Under the pieces are notes generated by a model. It was given only the letters and a program-made list of their open reading frames with translations, was not told the DNA's origin and did not search any database. Made by a program: the position numbers and the translations under genes. A DNA stretch of 64,000 bases, from assembly GCA_964628185.1 (NCBI GenBank), contig CAZVLQ010000003.1, positions 1 through 64,000 of the forward strand. The letters are read 5' to 3'. Shown here piece after piece: positions 54,485 to 63,386 of this stretch. Origin of the DNA: CAZVLQ01 sp964628185 (GTDB lineage Bacteria > Pseudomonadota > Zetaproteobacteria > Mariprofundales > Mariprofundaceae). Positions within the stretch are counted from its first letter, which is position 1. Each line of letters opens with the position of its first letter.

Positions 54485-55000
54485 ATGCAGGACGAAAAAG
54501 ACCTGTTCACGCACGCCATGACCGGTGTGCGCAGGGTGGAAGCGGAACCCCGCCACCCTGAAAAAAAGAAACGTTCAGCGCTACGCAGGGAATTGGCCGC
54601 GGGATACCATGCGGGCGTACCGCCAAAATCGTTTCCCGGCCCGGAAAAAGCACCGGAGCCCTGGGTACTGAAGGCGGATGGCATATCACAGGAACGACTG
54701 CGGCTGCTGGCTGGCGGACGACCGTCCGTGGATATGGATATTGATCTGCATGGCATGACACGCGAGCAGGCCTTTGCCAAATTATCAGACTGCATACAGC
54801 AGGCTCTCCGGGAAAAGTACCGCGTTCTTTCCCTGGTCCACGGGCGCGGCTTGCATTCAAAAGACGGCCGACCGGTTCTGAAAGAGGCGGTCTACCACTG
54901 GCTGGCCGAGGGCCCCTGTGCCGGACATGTGCTTGCCGTGATTCCCAGACCCGGAAGCGGCGGCGGCTCCTGCCTGGTGCTGTTACGCAGGCAGCGCTAG
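54485..55000 (+). CDS. Smr-domain protein (SmrA/YdaL-like)
   Basis: The 171-residue protein has a charged N-terminal region and a C-terminal Smr domain (about 85-170) with DLHGMTREQA (87 on), LSLVHGRGLHSK and the GGGSCLVLLRR end. Smr proteins are DNA or RNA endonucleases; the closest kind here is the stand-alone SmrA. It follows gpsA by 10 bp. Its TAG stop is the first CTAG of the family B element. Confidence 0.92.
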   Translation: MQDEKDLFTHAMTGVRRVEAEPRHPEKKKRSALRRELAAGYHAGVPPKSFPGPEKAPEPWVLKADGISQERLRLLAGGRPSVDMDIDLHGMTREQAFAKLSDCIQQALREKYRVLSLVHGRGLHSKDGRPVLKEAVYHWLAEGPCAGHVLAVIPRPGSGGGSCLVLLRRQR

Positions 55001-55248
55001 CCCGCATATTGCATGAAGGCGGACATCTGATGGACAGGATATTACATTATATCAATGGCTTACACAGAGACATGCTACTTTATCCGTGGTTACACCTTGT
55101 CCTATCCGGTTTCAGACCCGATCAGGCCTGGCATCCTGGCCGCTCGGCCTCAAACCATAGCTACGGCTATGCTTTGTCGCCCGATCAACCAGCCTGCCAG
55201 GCCTGCTCAAACCTGAATTCCGAATCCTTCATGCAATATGCGGGCTAG
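54997..55248. mobile_element. Family B MITE-like element, 252 bp, full copy (opposite orientation)
   Basis: Its inverted ends begin CTAGCCCGCATATTGCATG at 54997 and close with the complement at 55248. Its length is identical to the 9496 copy. The two terminal CTAG tetranucleotides supply the TAG stops of the convergent smr-like and rimI genes. Without the element one CTAG would serve both. A 79-codon frame on the plus strand spans the element. Confidence 0.92.
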
Positions 55249-55697
55249 AAATCGAAGCACATCACCAGTGCATCTTCGCGGGAATCTCCGGTGGAGTGTG
55301 GCGTATAATAGGCCTTGCGCCTGTCGCTGACACGAAAGCCGAGGCTGGCGTAAAGCCGCTGTGCCGCTATATTGGAAGCACGCACCTCCAGCCACGCATA
55401 CCGCATGCCTGCCTTGCGTTTTGCTTCCAGCACACGGCGGATCAGGCGGCTTGCCAGGCCCTGCCTGCGCAAATCCGGAACAACCGCCACCTGCATGATG
55501 TGAACTTCATCCAGCACATCGCGGCCCAGGTAGTAGGCGGCCAGCTTGCCCCCCGCCGTGAACCAGACGTTCAGATCGTAGCCCTGTTTGAGAGCCTCGG
55601 TGAGGGACTGAAACGACCATGACTCGGCGAACGAGGCCAGATTCAGTTCAAATACGGCTTGCAGGTCATCCTGTATGGCAGGACGGATAGCTTCCAC
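55245..55697 (-). CDS. rimI: RimI-like ribosomal protein S18 alanine N-acetyltransferase
   Basis: The 150-residue GNAT protein shows IMQVAVVPDLRRQGLASRLIRRVL, the acetyl-CoA loop (about 68-91), then LEVRASNIAAQRLYASLGF and a RKAYYTP end. These are the characteristic RimI motifs. It follows topA by 15 bp on the minus strand. Its TAG stop falls in the terminal CTAG of the family B element. Confidence 0.94.
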   Translation of the reverse strand: MEAIRPAIQDDLQAVFELNLASFAESWSFQSLTEALKQGYDLNVWFTAGGKLAAYYLGRDVLDEVHIMQVAVVPDLRRQGLASRLIRRVLEAKRKAGMRYAWLEVRASNIAAQRLYASLGFRVSDRRKAYYTPHSTGDSREDALVMCFDF

Positions 55698-55712
55698 GTC
55701 TGCACGGCCTGT

Positions 55713-57980
55713 TTATGCAGCCTCGGAGGTTTCGATCCGCTCACGCCAGCCACATTCTTCCTCGGCGCAGATATGCTCCAGGCCGCGGCGCTTACTCAGT
55801 TTCTCGGTAACGAACGGTGCGCCGCATTGCGGGCAGGGACGAGCCACAGGCTTGTTCCATAACGCATTCTTGCACCGGGGATAGCGCGAGCAGGAATAAA
55901 ATACCTTACCCCGGCGCGATTTCTTTTCCAGAAACGTGCCCTTGCCGCACGCGGGACAGGTGATGCCGGTATCCTTCGGCTTCTCCATGGGTTGAATATT
56001 TCGGCACCCGGGGTAGGCGGAACAGCCGAGAAACTTGCCGTAACGGCCCTGCTTGATCACCATGGGCGCACCACATTTATCACATTTCTGGTCGGATATT
56101 TCAGGCTCGGGTTGATCCTTGTCTTCCCTGCCGTTAAGCGGCTTTGACACCTTGCATTCAGGATAACCGGTGCAGGCCAGAAATTTTCCGTAGCGGCCAA
56201 ACTTGATTACCATGGGCCTGCCGCATTCAGGGCAGGTTTCATCGGTCGGTTCACCGGTCGGCCGGGGCTTGTCCGCGGCCTCATCGACCTTTTTCTTAAA
56301 GGGCGGCCAGAACGTCCGCAACAACTGTTTCCAGTCACATTCACCACGCGCCACGGCATCCAGCCTGTCCTCGATTTCAGCCGTAAAACCGGTATTGATG
56401 ATATCATCAAAGGAATCCGTCAGATATTTGTTGACCCATTCACCCACATCCGTCGGAACGAAGCGTTTTCGTTCCATGCCGACATATTTACGTTCCCGCA
56501 GCACATTCAGAATCGAGGCATAGGTGGAGGGACGGCCGATGCCATGGCTTTCGAGTTCCTTGACCAGGCTGGCCTCGGTGAAACGTGGTTTGGGCTCGGT
56601 AAAATGCTGTTTGGCCGTAGCCTTTGTCACTTCCACGGCGTCACCCGCGGCCAGGGGCGGCAAAAGGCGGTCCGCCTCGTCCCGACCCGGCTCATCCCTG
56701 CCCTCGGTATAAAGCCTGCGAAATCCCGCGAAGGCCAGCGTTGAACCGGTCGCCCGCAGGGTCAGGTCGGTGGATTCAATGTCGGCGCGCACCTGATCGA
56801 GAAGGGCGGGGGCCATCTGGGAAGCCAGCGCCCGCTTCCAGATCAGGGCATACAGCTTCCACATATCCGTGTCCAGCACACGCTTCATGGCCTCTGGCGT
56901 GCGGCCGATGGAGGTCGGACGAACCGCCTCATGCGCTTCCTGGGCGCTCTTGCTTTTGGTCCTGTAGCGCCGCGGGGCGGCGGGAAGATACTTGTCGCCG
57001 AAATGTTGGCCGATGTGCGCGCGCATATCGGCAATGGCCTCTTCGGCCAGCGACACGGAATCGGTACGCATGTAGGTGATCAGGCCAACGGGACCGCCGC
57101 CGACATCCACACCCTCATAAAGCTTCTGTGCGATCTGCATGGTTTTGCGGGCGGTGAATCCCAGCTTGCGGGCGGCCTCCATCTGCAGCGTGGAAGTGAT
57201 AAACGGCGGCGCCGGCTGCTGCTTGACCTGCTTCTTCTGTACGCTGGCAACCCGGAAGGAAGCCTGCCCGACTTGCCGTGCCATGGCTTTGGCGTGAACA
57301 CCGTCGGCAATGGCAAACTTGGCCAGTTTTTTGCCCTTCACGGCATACAGCTGCGCCTGAAACGTTGCGCCGGAGGCTACGCATGCCGTGTCGATCGTCC
57401 AGAATTCCCTGGGCTTGAAATCACGGATGTGCTGTTCACGCTCACAGATCAGGCGCAGGGCGACGGATTGTACGCGTCCGGCTGAAAGCCCGCTGCGAAT
57501 TTTTTTCCACAGTAGCGGCGACAGTGTAAATCCGACCAGGTAATCCAGCGCGCTCCTGGCCTGCTGGGCATTGACCAGTTGCATATCCACCTCGCCCGCA
57601 TGGGCCACGGCCTCGTCAATCGCTTTTTTCGTAATCTCGTTGAAGGTGATGCGCTCCACCTTCTTGCCTTCCAGCGCACCGCGCCGGGCAAGCTCTTCCC
57701 GAACATGCCATGCAATCGCCTCGCCCTCACGGTCCAGGTCGCTGGCCAGAATCAGGGTGTCCGCCTTCTTCAGCGCCTTTTCAATCGCATCCAGGCGTCT
57801 CTTCTTGTCCTGGATCACCTCATAGTGAACGGCAAAATCGTGCTCGGGATCAACCGAGCCGTCTTTTTTGGGAAAGGCGCGCACATGACCATAGGAGGCC
57901 AGTACCTTGTGGCCTTTGCCGAGATATTTTTCGATTGTCCTGGCCTTGGCCGGTGATTCCACGACAACAACAGAACTCAT
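55713..57980 (-). CDS. topA: DNA topoisomerase I
   Basis: The 755-residue type IA enzyme relaxes negative supercoils. It opens with the TOPRIM domain (SVVVVESPAKARTIEKYLG; DLDREGEAIAWH), the catalytic tyrosine lies in LITYMRTDSVSL (about 300), and the C-terminus has four zinc ribbons with CPEC, CDKC, CPAC and CPQC heads (about 585-745). The start at 57980 has GAGGTG just upstream and drops 12 residues of the longer frame. Confidence 0.97.
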   Translation of the reverse strand: MSSVVVVESPAKARTIEKYLGKGHKVLASYGHVRAFPKKDGSVDPEHDFAVHYEVIQDKKRRLDAIEKALKKADTLILASDLDREGEAIAWHVREELARRGALEGKKVERITFNEITKKAIDEAVAHAGEVDMQLVNAQQARSALDYLVGFTLSPLLWKKIRSGLSAGRVQSVALRLICEREQHIRDFKPREFWTIDTACVASGATFQAQLYAVKGKKLAKFAIADGVHAKAMARQVGQASFRVASVQKKQVKQQPAPPFITSTLQMEAARKLGFTARKTMQIAQKLYEGVDVGGGPVGLITYMRTDSVSLAEEAIADMRAHIGQHFGDKYLPAAPRRYRTKSKSAQEAHEAVRPTSIGRTPEAMKRVLDTDMWKLYALIWKRALASQMAPALLDQVRADIESTDLTLRATGSTLAFAGFRRLYTEGRDEPGRDEADRLLPPLAAGDAVEVTKATAKQHFTEPKPRFTEASLVKELESHGIGRPSTYASILNVLRERKYVGMERKRFVPTDVGEWVNKYLTDSFDDIINTGFTAEIEDRLDAVARGECDWKQLLRTFWPPFKKKVDEAADKPRPTGEPTDETCPECGRPMVIKFGRYGKFLACTGYPECKVSKPLNGREDKDQPEPEISDQKCDKCGAPMVIKQGRYGKFLGCSAYPGCRNIQPMEKPKDTGITCPACGKGTFLEKKSRRGKVFYSCSRYPRCKNALWNKPVARPCPQCGAPFVTEKLSKRRGLEHICAEEECGWRERIETSEAA

Positions 57981-58094
57981 GTATCGGCACCTCTTCAATG
58001 GTGTTCGTCGGAACAAGCGCCAAACGCAAATGTTCCATGCAGCCCTTGCCGGAGAAACGGAACCGCGGCCTTGTATCCACCGGGTTTGCGCCGG

Positions 58095-59234
58095 TCAGGA
58101 GCTGCCGTTCCCCAGCGTATAGCGGCTGCCTGACAGGCGTTCAACCACCCCGAGCAATTCAAGGCCGAGCAAGATGGGGGAAAGTTCGGGTACGGTCAAG
58201 CCACAGTTTTCAGCCAGTGCGTCCATATGCAGGATATTCCGCCTCAGCGCCTCCATGATCCTTGCCTCGTGCGCATCGGCCGGCGTATAGGCGGCTCCCC
58301 GCTTTGTCCCGGCGCTCGTCTGCCAGCCCAGAACGCGCAGCACATCCCCGGTCGATTCGGCCAGTGTCGCACCATCACGGATGAGTTGATGGCAACCGGC
58401 GTGATCGCCGGCCAGTACCGAACCGGGAACGGCGAGAACCTCGCGCCCGTAATCGGCGGTCTGCCGCGCCGTAATGAGAGAACCGGACCTGACACCCGCC
58501 TCCACGACCAGCGTGGCCGCGGCCAGGCCTGCGATGATACGATTGCGGCGGGGGAAATTCCCCGGACGGGGCTCCTCTTCCGGTAAAAACTCGCTGATAA
58601 CGCAACCATGGGCCGCAATTGCCTTTGCCTGGCGCTGCTGCTCCGGCGTTAGTGAGAAACCAAGCCCGCAACCCAGCACGGCGATGGTCGGCGCGTCCGC
58701 CTCCAACGCGCCATGATGCGCCGCGGCATCTATACCGTAGGCCATGCCGCTGACAATACCGATGCCGCGGCCGGAAAAGGAGCGGCACCAGCGCCGGGCC
58801 AGAAGGCGCCCTTCCCGGCTGGCGCGGCGCGAACCCACGACAGCCAGCAGCCTGGGGTATTGCAGGGCGGCAACGTCACCTTTAACGAACAGGACAAGCG
58901 GCGCATCATCCAGGCTCAGCAACGGCGCCGGATATTGCGCGTCATCCGGACAAAGCATCTGAATGCCTGAATTTTCACATTGCCGGAGAATATCCAGGGC
59001 ATGATCCGGCCGGGTATGTGCAAGCGCCTGTATCAGCTTTGTTCCAATACCCGCAAAGCCCGCCCATTCGGCTGGACTTTTACGCCACAGGGACTCGACG
59101 GAACCGCAGGCCGCTACCAGCTGGCGGCCGAGACGGGGCCCGATGCCACGCACCAGGCTGAGCCGGAGCCAGGCCGCCGCGGCTTCACTGGCGCCCGGAC
59201 CCGCGTCAGTATCCGGCCGGGCTGCGGACGGCAT
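58095..59234 (-). CDS. dprA: DprA/Smf DNA-processing protein
   Basis: The 379-residue protein has an N-terminal helix-hairpin-helix region (LVRGIGPRLGRQL), the Rossmann-like DprA core (VVGSRRASREG; GMAYGIDAAAHHGAL; GCGLG; FPRRNRIIAGLA) and a C-terminal winged helix (about 315-375). DprA loads RecA on incoming DNA during natural transformation. It lies between a LysM gene and topA, a common proteobacterial order, overlapping the LysM gene by 29 bp. Confidence 0.95.
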   Translation of the reverse strand: MPSAARPDTDAGPGASEAAAAWLRLSLVRGIGPRLGRQLVAACGSVESLWRKSPAEWAGFAGIGTKLIQALAHTRPDHALDILRQCENSGIQMLCPDDAQYPAPLLSLDDAPLVLFVKGDVAALQYPRLLAVVGSRRASREGRLLARRWCRSFSGRGIGIVSGMAYGIDAAAHHGALEADAPTIAVLGCGLGFSLTPEQQRQAKAIAAHGCVISEFLPEEEPRPGNFPRRNRIIAGLAAATLVVEAGVRSGSLITARQTADYGREVLAVPGSVLAGDHAGCHQLIRDGATLAESTGDVLRVLGWQTSAGTKRGAAYTPADAHEARIMEALRRNILHMDALAENCGLTVPELSPILLGLELLGVVERLSGSRYTLGNGSS

Positions 59235-60276
59235 CTCCCAGATTAATTGCCCGGGTGGAATTAATTACCAGCGCGATGGATGCATCCTGTTGCGGAGCCA
59301 GCACCATCACCTCGCCGATTTTTTCATCCGGCAACAAAACCGCTTTTTTGCTGGCATCGTCATACATGATACGACCAGCCTTGTACACCGGAAGCATGCT
59401 GCCGGCCTTCATGCCGTCCTTCAGGCCCAGATTGATGCCGACGATCTGATTCTGACCGGCTTCAGCGGCATTATCGCGGATATACAATACCTGGCCCCGG
59501 ACTGCCCGGGCCGGGTGTTCCGGAACAATCCGCGCATGAATGGCACGCGCGGGCTTCAGATAATCACCACGCGAAATCTCTTCAAAGGAACGAACAATCC
59601 TGCCACGGGCAATTTCACCGCCCGCCGAAATCACTTCGATCTGGCCCAGATGCTGAATCAGCACACCAAGCACTTTGCCGGTCCCCGGTTTACGAACCGG
59701 ATCACCGGTTCGGAATACATCGAAGCGGTCCCCCCGCGCCACCGGCTGGCTGAATCTTAGATAGACCATATCATTCAGGCCATAATTGATACGCTCATCC
59801 GGGGAAGCAAGCACGCGGCCCGTACCCTGTACGGCTTCGGGGGCGATAAAGTCCTGACGCCTCAGCGCGGTAACCAGGATGCGGGGATCAACGGCAGGCT
59901 CCAGCCGCTCCACCGGCTTGATATGCACGGCGGGACGGGGCCGGATGACCGTCAGACCACCACCGGTTTTCGCGTACGGATCAAGCCAGATTTTCCGGCC
60001 CGGATAAATCAGGTCCGGATTACTGATGCTGCTGTTTCGCTCCCATATTTTCAGCCATTTTTCCGGATCTCTGAAAAAATGCCTGGCGATGTCCCAAAGC
60101 GTATCGCCCTTTCTGACAATATATGGCCGGGATATATCCGGGCGAACGTCGGGGACCGCCGCAGGGACTGATTCACCCGCCCGTACCGATGGTATAAACC
60201 CGAATATGAAAAGGGACAGGGCAAGGACACAAGTCAGCCATGCCGGAAAAACAGCCAGGTTGTACTGATGCTTCAT
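59206..60276 (-). CDS. LysM-domain envelope protein
   Basis: The 356-residue protein has a signal peptide or anchor (about 10-33) and one LysM domain (51-98: PYIVRKGDTLWDIARHFFRD to YPGRKIWL), which binds peptidoglycan. A beta-rich C-terminal part follows (about 150-355). Genes of this kind commonly precede dprA; the role is unknown. The start at 60276 (MKHQYNL) drops a 47-residue extension without a signal sequence. Confidence 0.88.
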   Translation of the reverse strand: MKHQYNLAVFPAWLTCVLALSLFIFGFIPSVRAGESVPAAVPDVRPDISRPYIVRKGDTLWDIARHFFRDPEKWLKIWERNSSISNPDLIYPGRKIWLDPYAKTGGGLTVIRPRPAVHIKPVERLEPAVDPRILVTALRRQDFIAPEAVQGTGRVLASPDERINYGLNDMVYLRFSQPVARGDRFDVFRTGDPVRKPGTGKVLGVLIQHLGQIEVISAGGEIARGRIVRSFEEISRGDYLKPARAIHARIVPEHPARAVRGQVLYIRDNAAEAGQNQIVGINLGLKDGMKAGSMLPVYKAGRIMYDDASKKAVLLPDEKIGEVMVLAPQQDASIALVINSTRAINLGDAVRSPAGY

Positions 60277-60328
60277 ATGAACCAGAGCCCTCCATCTAAA
60301 CGGGAAATCATCGCGCCGGAATCCGGAT

Positions 60329-60955
60329 TTACAAGGAATTTTTTGACCCCGATGAATATCCGTTCTTGTCACCAACCTGGTCCTCCGTACCCGACAGCAT
60401 GCGACGGATATTGCCATGATGCCGCATCAGCATCAGCAGGCAAAACAGAAGCGATGCGCTCATACAGGCGCCCGAGGCATGCAGAAGCCAGGCGGACAGG
60501 GGCAGACTGAATCCAGCCAGGATCGAGGACAGGGCGACATAGCGCCATATTCCCAGGGCCAGCAACCAGACGGAAAATGCAATGACCGCCATCCACGGCT
60601 GCCACGGGAGTAGTACGCCAAACATGGTGGCGACTCCCTTGCCGCCCCTGAAGCGGAGATAAACCGGAAAAACATGTCCGAGAAAGGCGGCAACCGCCGT
60701 AAATCCGATAAGTGTTTCACCGGCTGCGTGATAAATACCCCAGGCCACCGGCAACGCCCCTTTTCCAATATCCGCGACCAGCGTAAGCAGTCCGATGGCC
60801 CTGCCGCCGGTGCGCAGAACATTCGTGGCGCCGATATTACCGCTGCCGTGTTGCCTCGGGTCCCGGCCCCTCAGCCAGCGGGTAAACAGCAGGCCGAACG
60901 GAATGGCGCCAAACAGATAGGCGGCGGTGACCAGGACAAACGCACCCGGGTTCAA
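60329..60955 (-). CDS. plsY: PlsY, acyl-phosphate:glycerol-3-phosphate acyltransferase
   Basis: The 208-residue membrane protein has about five membrane segments and the three conserved PlsY loops: GSGNIGATNVLRT, GHVFPVYLRFRGGKGVAT and the final RHHGNIRRMLSG. It makes lysophosphatidate from acyl-phosphate and glycerol 3-phosphate. It overlaps the upstream NDUFA9-like gene by 4 nt. Confidence 0.96.
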   Translation of the reverse strand: MNPGAFVLVTAAYLFGAIPFGLLFTRWLRGRDPRQHGSGNIGATNVLRTGGRAIGLLTLVADIGKGALPVAWGIYHAAGETLIGFTAVAAFLGHVFPVYLRFRGGKGVATMFGVLLPWQPWMAVIAFSVWLLALGIWRYVALSSILAGFSLPLSAWLLHASGACMSASLLFCLLMLMRHHGNIRRMLSGTEDQVGDKNGYSSGSKNSL

Positions 60956-61914
60956 TCCGGTTTCCAGCGCGATTGCCAGTAACGTCTGCGGTCGCTGTTC
61001 AGGCGGCGCTGCAGTTTACCGGCGCGACTGCCGGGCAGATACGTCGGCAGGATATCTTCAAGGGCCGCAGGCTGGCCGAATTCCGGAGGAAATGCCACGC
61101 CCTGCACTACATTATCATGCTGCAAAAGCAGCAACTGATCCGGCGTCAGCGGCGGCACGGGAAGAAACTGCAGGGACATGGCCATGATGCGGGCAACAAG
61201 CCGGGGAACGGGGATAAGAAGGCGTCGACGGCCCAGCATACGCAACATGATCGTGAGCAATTCACGAAAACTGAAGACGCCGGGTCCGCCGAGTTCATAA
61301 ATTTTCTCCTGAACATGCCGGTTGCCAAGCGAAAGGACAAAGGCGCGCGCCACATCCTCCACCCAGACAGGCTGAAATCGTGCGTCCCCCTCAATAACCG
61401 GCATAAACGGTATGCCCGCGCTGAGTTGTCTGAATTTGTTAAAGAAAGAATCCCCGGCACCGTAAATGATGGACGGACGGAATATGGTCCAGCACAGAGC
61501 GGACTGCCGCACCCGTTCTTCCGCCACGGCCTTGGTGCGTGCATAGGTGCTTGGAGATTGCGCACCCACGCCCAGCGCGCTCATATGCAGATACTGTTTG
61601 ATACCGGCCTGCGCACAGGCCGCCAGCACATGTTCGGTGCCATGAACATGCACGGACTCAAAAGTATAGCGCCCCTTCTCATACAACAGCCCCACCAGGT
61701 TGACTACGCAATCCGCATTGGCAATCGCCTCGTCAAGATTCCGCCCGGCCGCAATATCAGCCCGGACAAGGTGGGCGCCTTCAACCAGCAGATCACGCGC
61801 ACGTTCGGGATGCCGACAGGCAATCGTCACACTGTAGCCCTGTTCAATGGCTTTGTGTGTAATGGCCCGGCCTACAAAACCGCTGCCGCCAAAAATACAT
61901 ATGTGCTTGCCCAT
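60952..61914 (-). CDS. NDUFA9-like NAD(P)-binding protein (atypical SDR)
   Basis: The 320-residue protein begins with the nucleotide loop ICIFGGSGFVGRAI and follows the atypical short-chain reductase pattern of complex-I subunit NDUFA9/YbjT-like proteins: ADCVVNLVGLLYE, HMSALGVGAQSPS, YARTKAVAEERV and FRPSIIYG. In bacteria these are linked to quinone or membrane lipid metabolism; substrate unknown. GGAGGG lies before the start at 61914. It is cotranscribed with plsY. Confidence 0.85.
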   Translation of the reverse strand: MGKHICIFGGSGFVGRAITHKAIEQGYSVTIACRHPERARDLLVEGAHLVRADIAAGRNLDEAIANADCVVNLVGLLYEKGRYTFESVHVHGTEHVLAACAQAGIKQYLHMSALGVGAQSPSTYARTKAVAEERVRQSALCWTIFRPSIIYGAGDSFFNKFRQLSAGIPFMPVIEGDARFQPVWVEDVARAFVLSLGNRHVQEKIYELGGPGVFSFRELLTIMLRMLGRRRLLIPVPRLVARIMAMSLQFLPVPPLTPDQLLLLQHDNVVQGVAFPPEFGQPAALEDILPTYLPGSRAGKLQRRLNSDRRRYWQSRWKPD

Positions 61915-62318
61915 GCCGCCCTCCTGCTGATGCGCTGTCGCGCCCTGCCCGTCTCGAGGGCCTCGAGAGTGCGGACCGGCCACCCGGCACCTCGCCGTGT
62001 ATGGCTTTATTTGTGTTGTTGTTAGTAACAGTAAAGAAAAAAGACCCACAGTGCAAAAAATCCGGCCCGGCATTGCCTGACACCCGCAAGTGCGGTATCG
62101 AAAGCAGGCAGCCACGGGACTTGTTCTAAGCATCCCCAGCCTGCATGATTCATGAATCGCCGTGTCAATTGCCTGTCTGCGTGCGCACGTACGCAGGCCG
62201 GCGCCGGGCATGCAGCGGAAAAGCCAGGGTGCCCGAATGGTATGCCCGTTTGCCGTTTCCGCGTAGAAACGGCTGTATTCGGGGCTGCATATCAAAGGCG
62301 GGTTGGGAGGAAAATACG
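61915..62318. other. Divergent intergenic region with a REP-like hairpin
   Basis: This 404-bp gap lies between divergent genes. It holds CTCGAGGGCCTCGAG (about 61954-61968), an AT-rich stretch near 62000-62045 that may carry promoters, and an imperfect hairpin GCCTGTCTGCGTGC / GCACGTACGCAGGC (62171-62198). The hairpin resembles the 27-bp insertion at 30404-30430. No gene is evident. Confidence 0.6.
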
Positions 62319-63386
62319 TTGCGTTACTTTAATCTGGATCAAATTGTGGCCGGTGCGCGCAGCGCCCTGAAACCGGCACTGCTTATTACCATGGCCATCA
62401 CTATTGTTGTGGCAATTGTGATTTACGGAATTTTCAGCATGGGTGGCGGCACCCCGGGCGCGGGTGCTATTTTTCTACGTTTTATCGGTGGTGTGGGTTG
62501 CCTGTTGTGGAGCCTGTTCGGACTGACCGCACTGGCCCGCCAGGTGCATCTGGACCTGCAGGGGCAGCCCGTTCCGGGCGTCAGGCAGGCCATGTGTTTC
62601 GCATGGTCCCGCATCAAGCCGTTGCTCCTGCTGCCGGCATGGGCCACAGGCGGTTTGCTGGCCCTGCTACTGGCCGAACTGTTTATCCTTGTTCTGGCCA
62701 GAATTCCGGGGCTGGGTCTGATCTGGCTGGCCCTGGCCGGTGTACCGTTGTTGCTACTTAACACCGTTGTGGCCATGGCCCTGCTGCTGGCGCTGTTCAA
62801 TATCGCCGCCCGCGTCGCCATTTCGGAAGCAGATCCAACCGCGTTGCGTGACGTTCTGTGGCGCCTGCTGCGCCAGCGTCTGCCTGAGCTGCTGATTTAC
62901 AATCTGGGAGGCGTGCTGGCAACAGCGCTGGTTGCCGCTCTGGTGCTTTCTCCCCTTTGGCTGGGGCTTCAGGTCACATGGGGCCTGGCCCATATCGTGG
63001 CCGGCCCGCAAGTGACCGCGCTGGAAGCGGCGTCCGGCTTCTGGGGCGGCCTGGCACATCTTGTCGCCCTGATTATTTTTGGCGCTCTACTGGCCGCCAT
63101 CGCCAGCGTGCCCGGCATTGTCATAACACACATGACCTTGCTGGTGCATCTGGAACTGGATGAACCCAGCCCTGCCCGGGCGGGCGCCGGCAAGAAGACG
63201 CCCGCCACCCGCAAACCACGTGCTTCCGCCCGACCCGCCACCCGCAAGGCACGTTCCGCCACTGCCGACAAGGCCGCCGGAACCCGGCCCGGGCGGAGAA
63301 AAACGGCTACCGGCGCCAAAAAAACTACCGGCTCGAAAACGGTAACACCCACCCCCGATCCATCTGACACCGACGACTCGTCTTGA
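62319..63386 (+). CDS. Multi-pass membrane protein with a basic Ala/Lys/Arg/Thr-rich tail
   Basis: The 355-residue product has about six hydrophobic segments between residues 18 and 270 (ALLITMAITIVVAIVIYGIF first). A low-complexity tail follows (about 285-345) made of K-T-P-A-T-R-K-P-like units, resembling histone H1 or AlgP. The TTG start at 62319 has GGGAGG 8 nt upstream. I do not recognise the family. It is followed by an overlapping acyl-CoA ligase gene. Confidence 0.72.
   Translation: MRYFNLDQIVAGARSALKPALLITMAITIVVAIVIYGIFSMGGGTPGAGAIFLRFIGGVGCLLWSLFGLTALARQVHLDLQGQPVPGVRQAMCFAWSRIKPLLLLPAWATGGLLALLLAELFILVLARIPGLGLIWLALAGVPLLLLNTVVAMALLLALFNIAARVAISEADPTALRDVLWRLLRQRLPELLIYNLGGVLATALVAALVLSPLWLGLQVTWGLAHIVAGPQVTALEAASGFWGGLAHLVALIIFGALLAAIASVPGIVITHMTLLVHLELDEPSPARAGAGKKTPATRKPRASARPATRKARSATADKAAGTRPGRRKTATGAKKTTGSKTVTPTPDPSDTDDSS

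Noticed and set aside
53407..54795. Minus-strand frame of 462 codons
   Set aside because: It is antisense to gpsA and the smr-like gene, both clearly identified.
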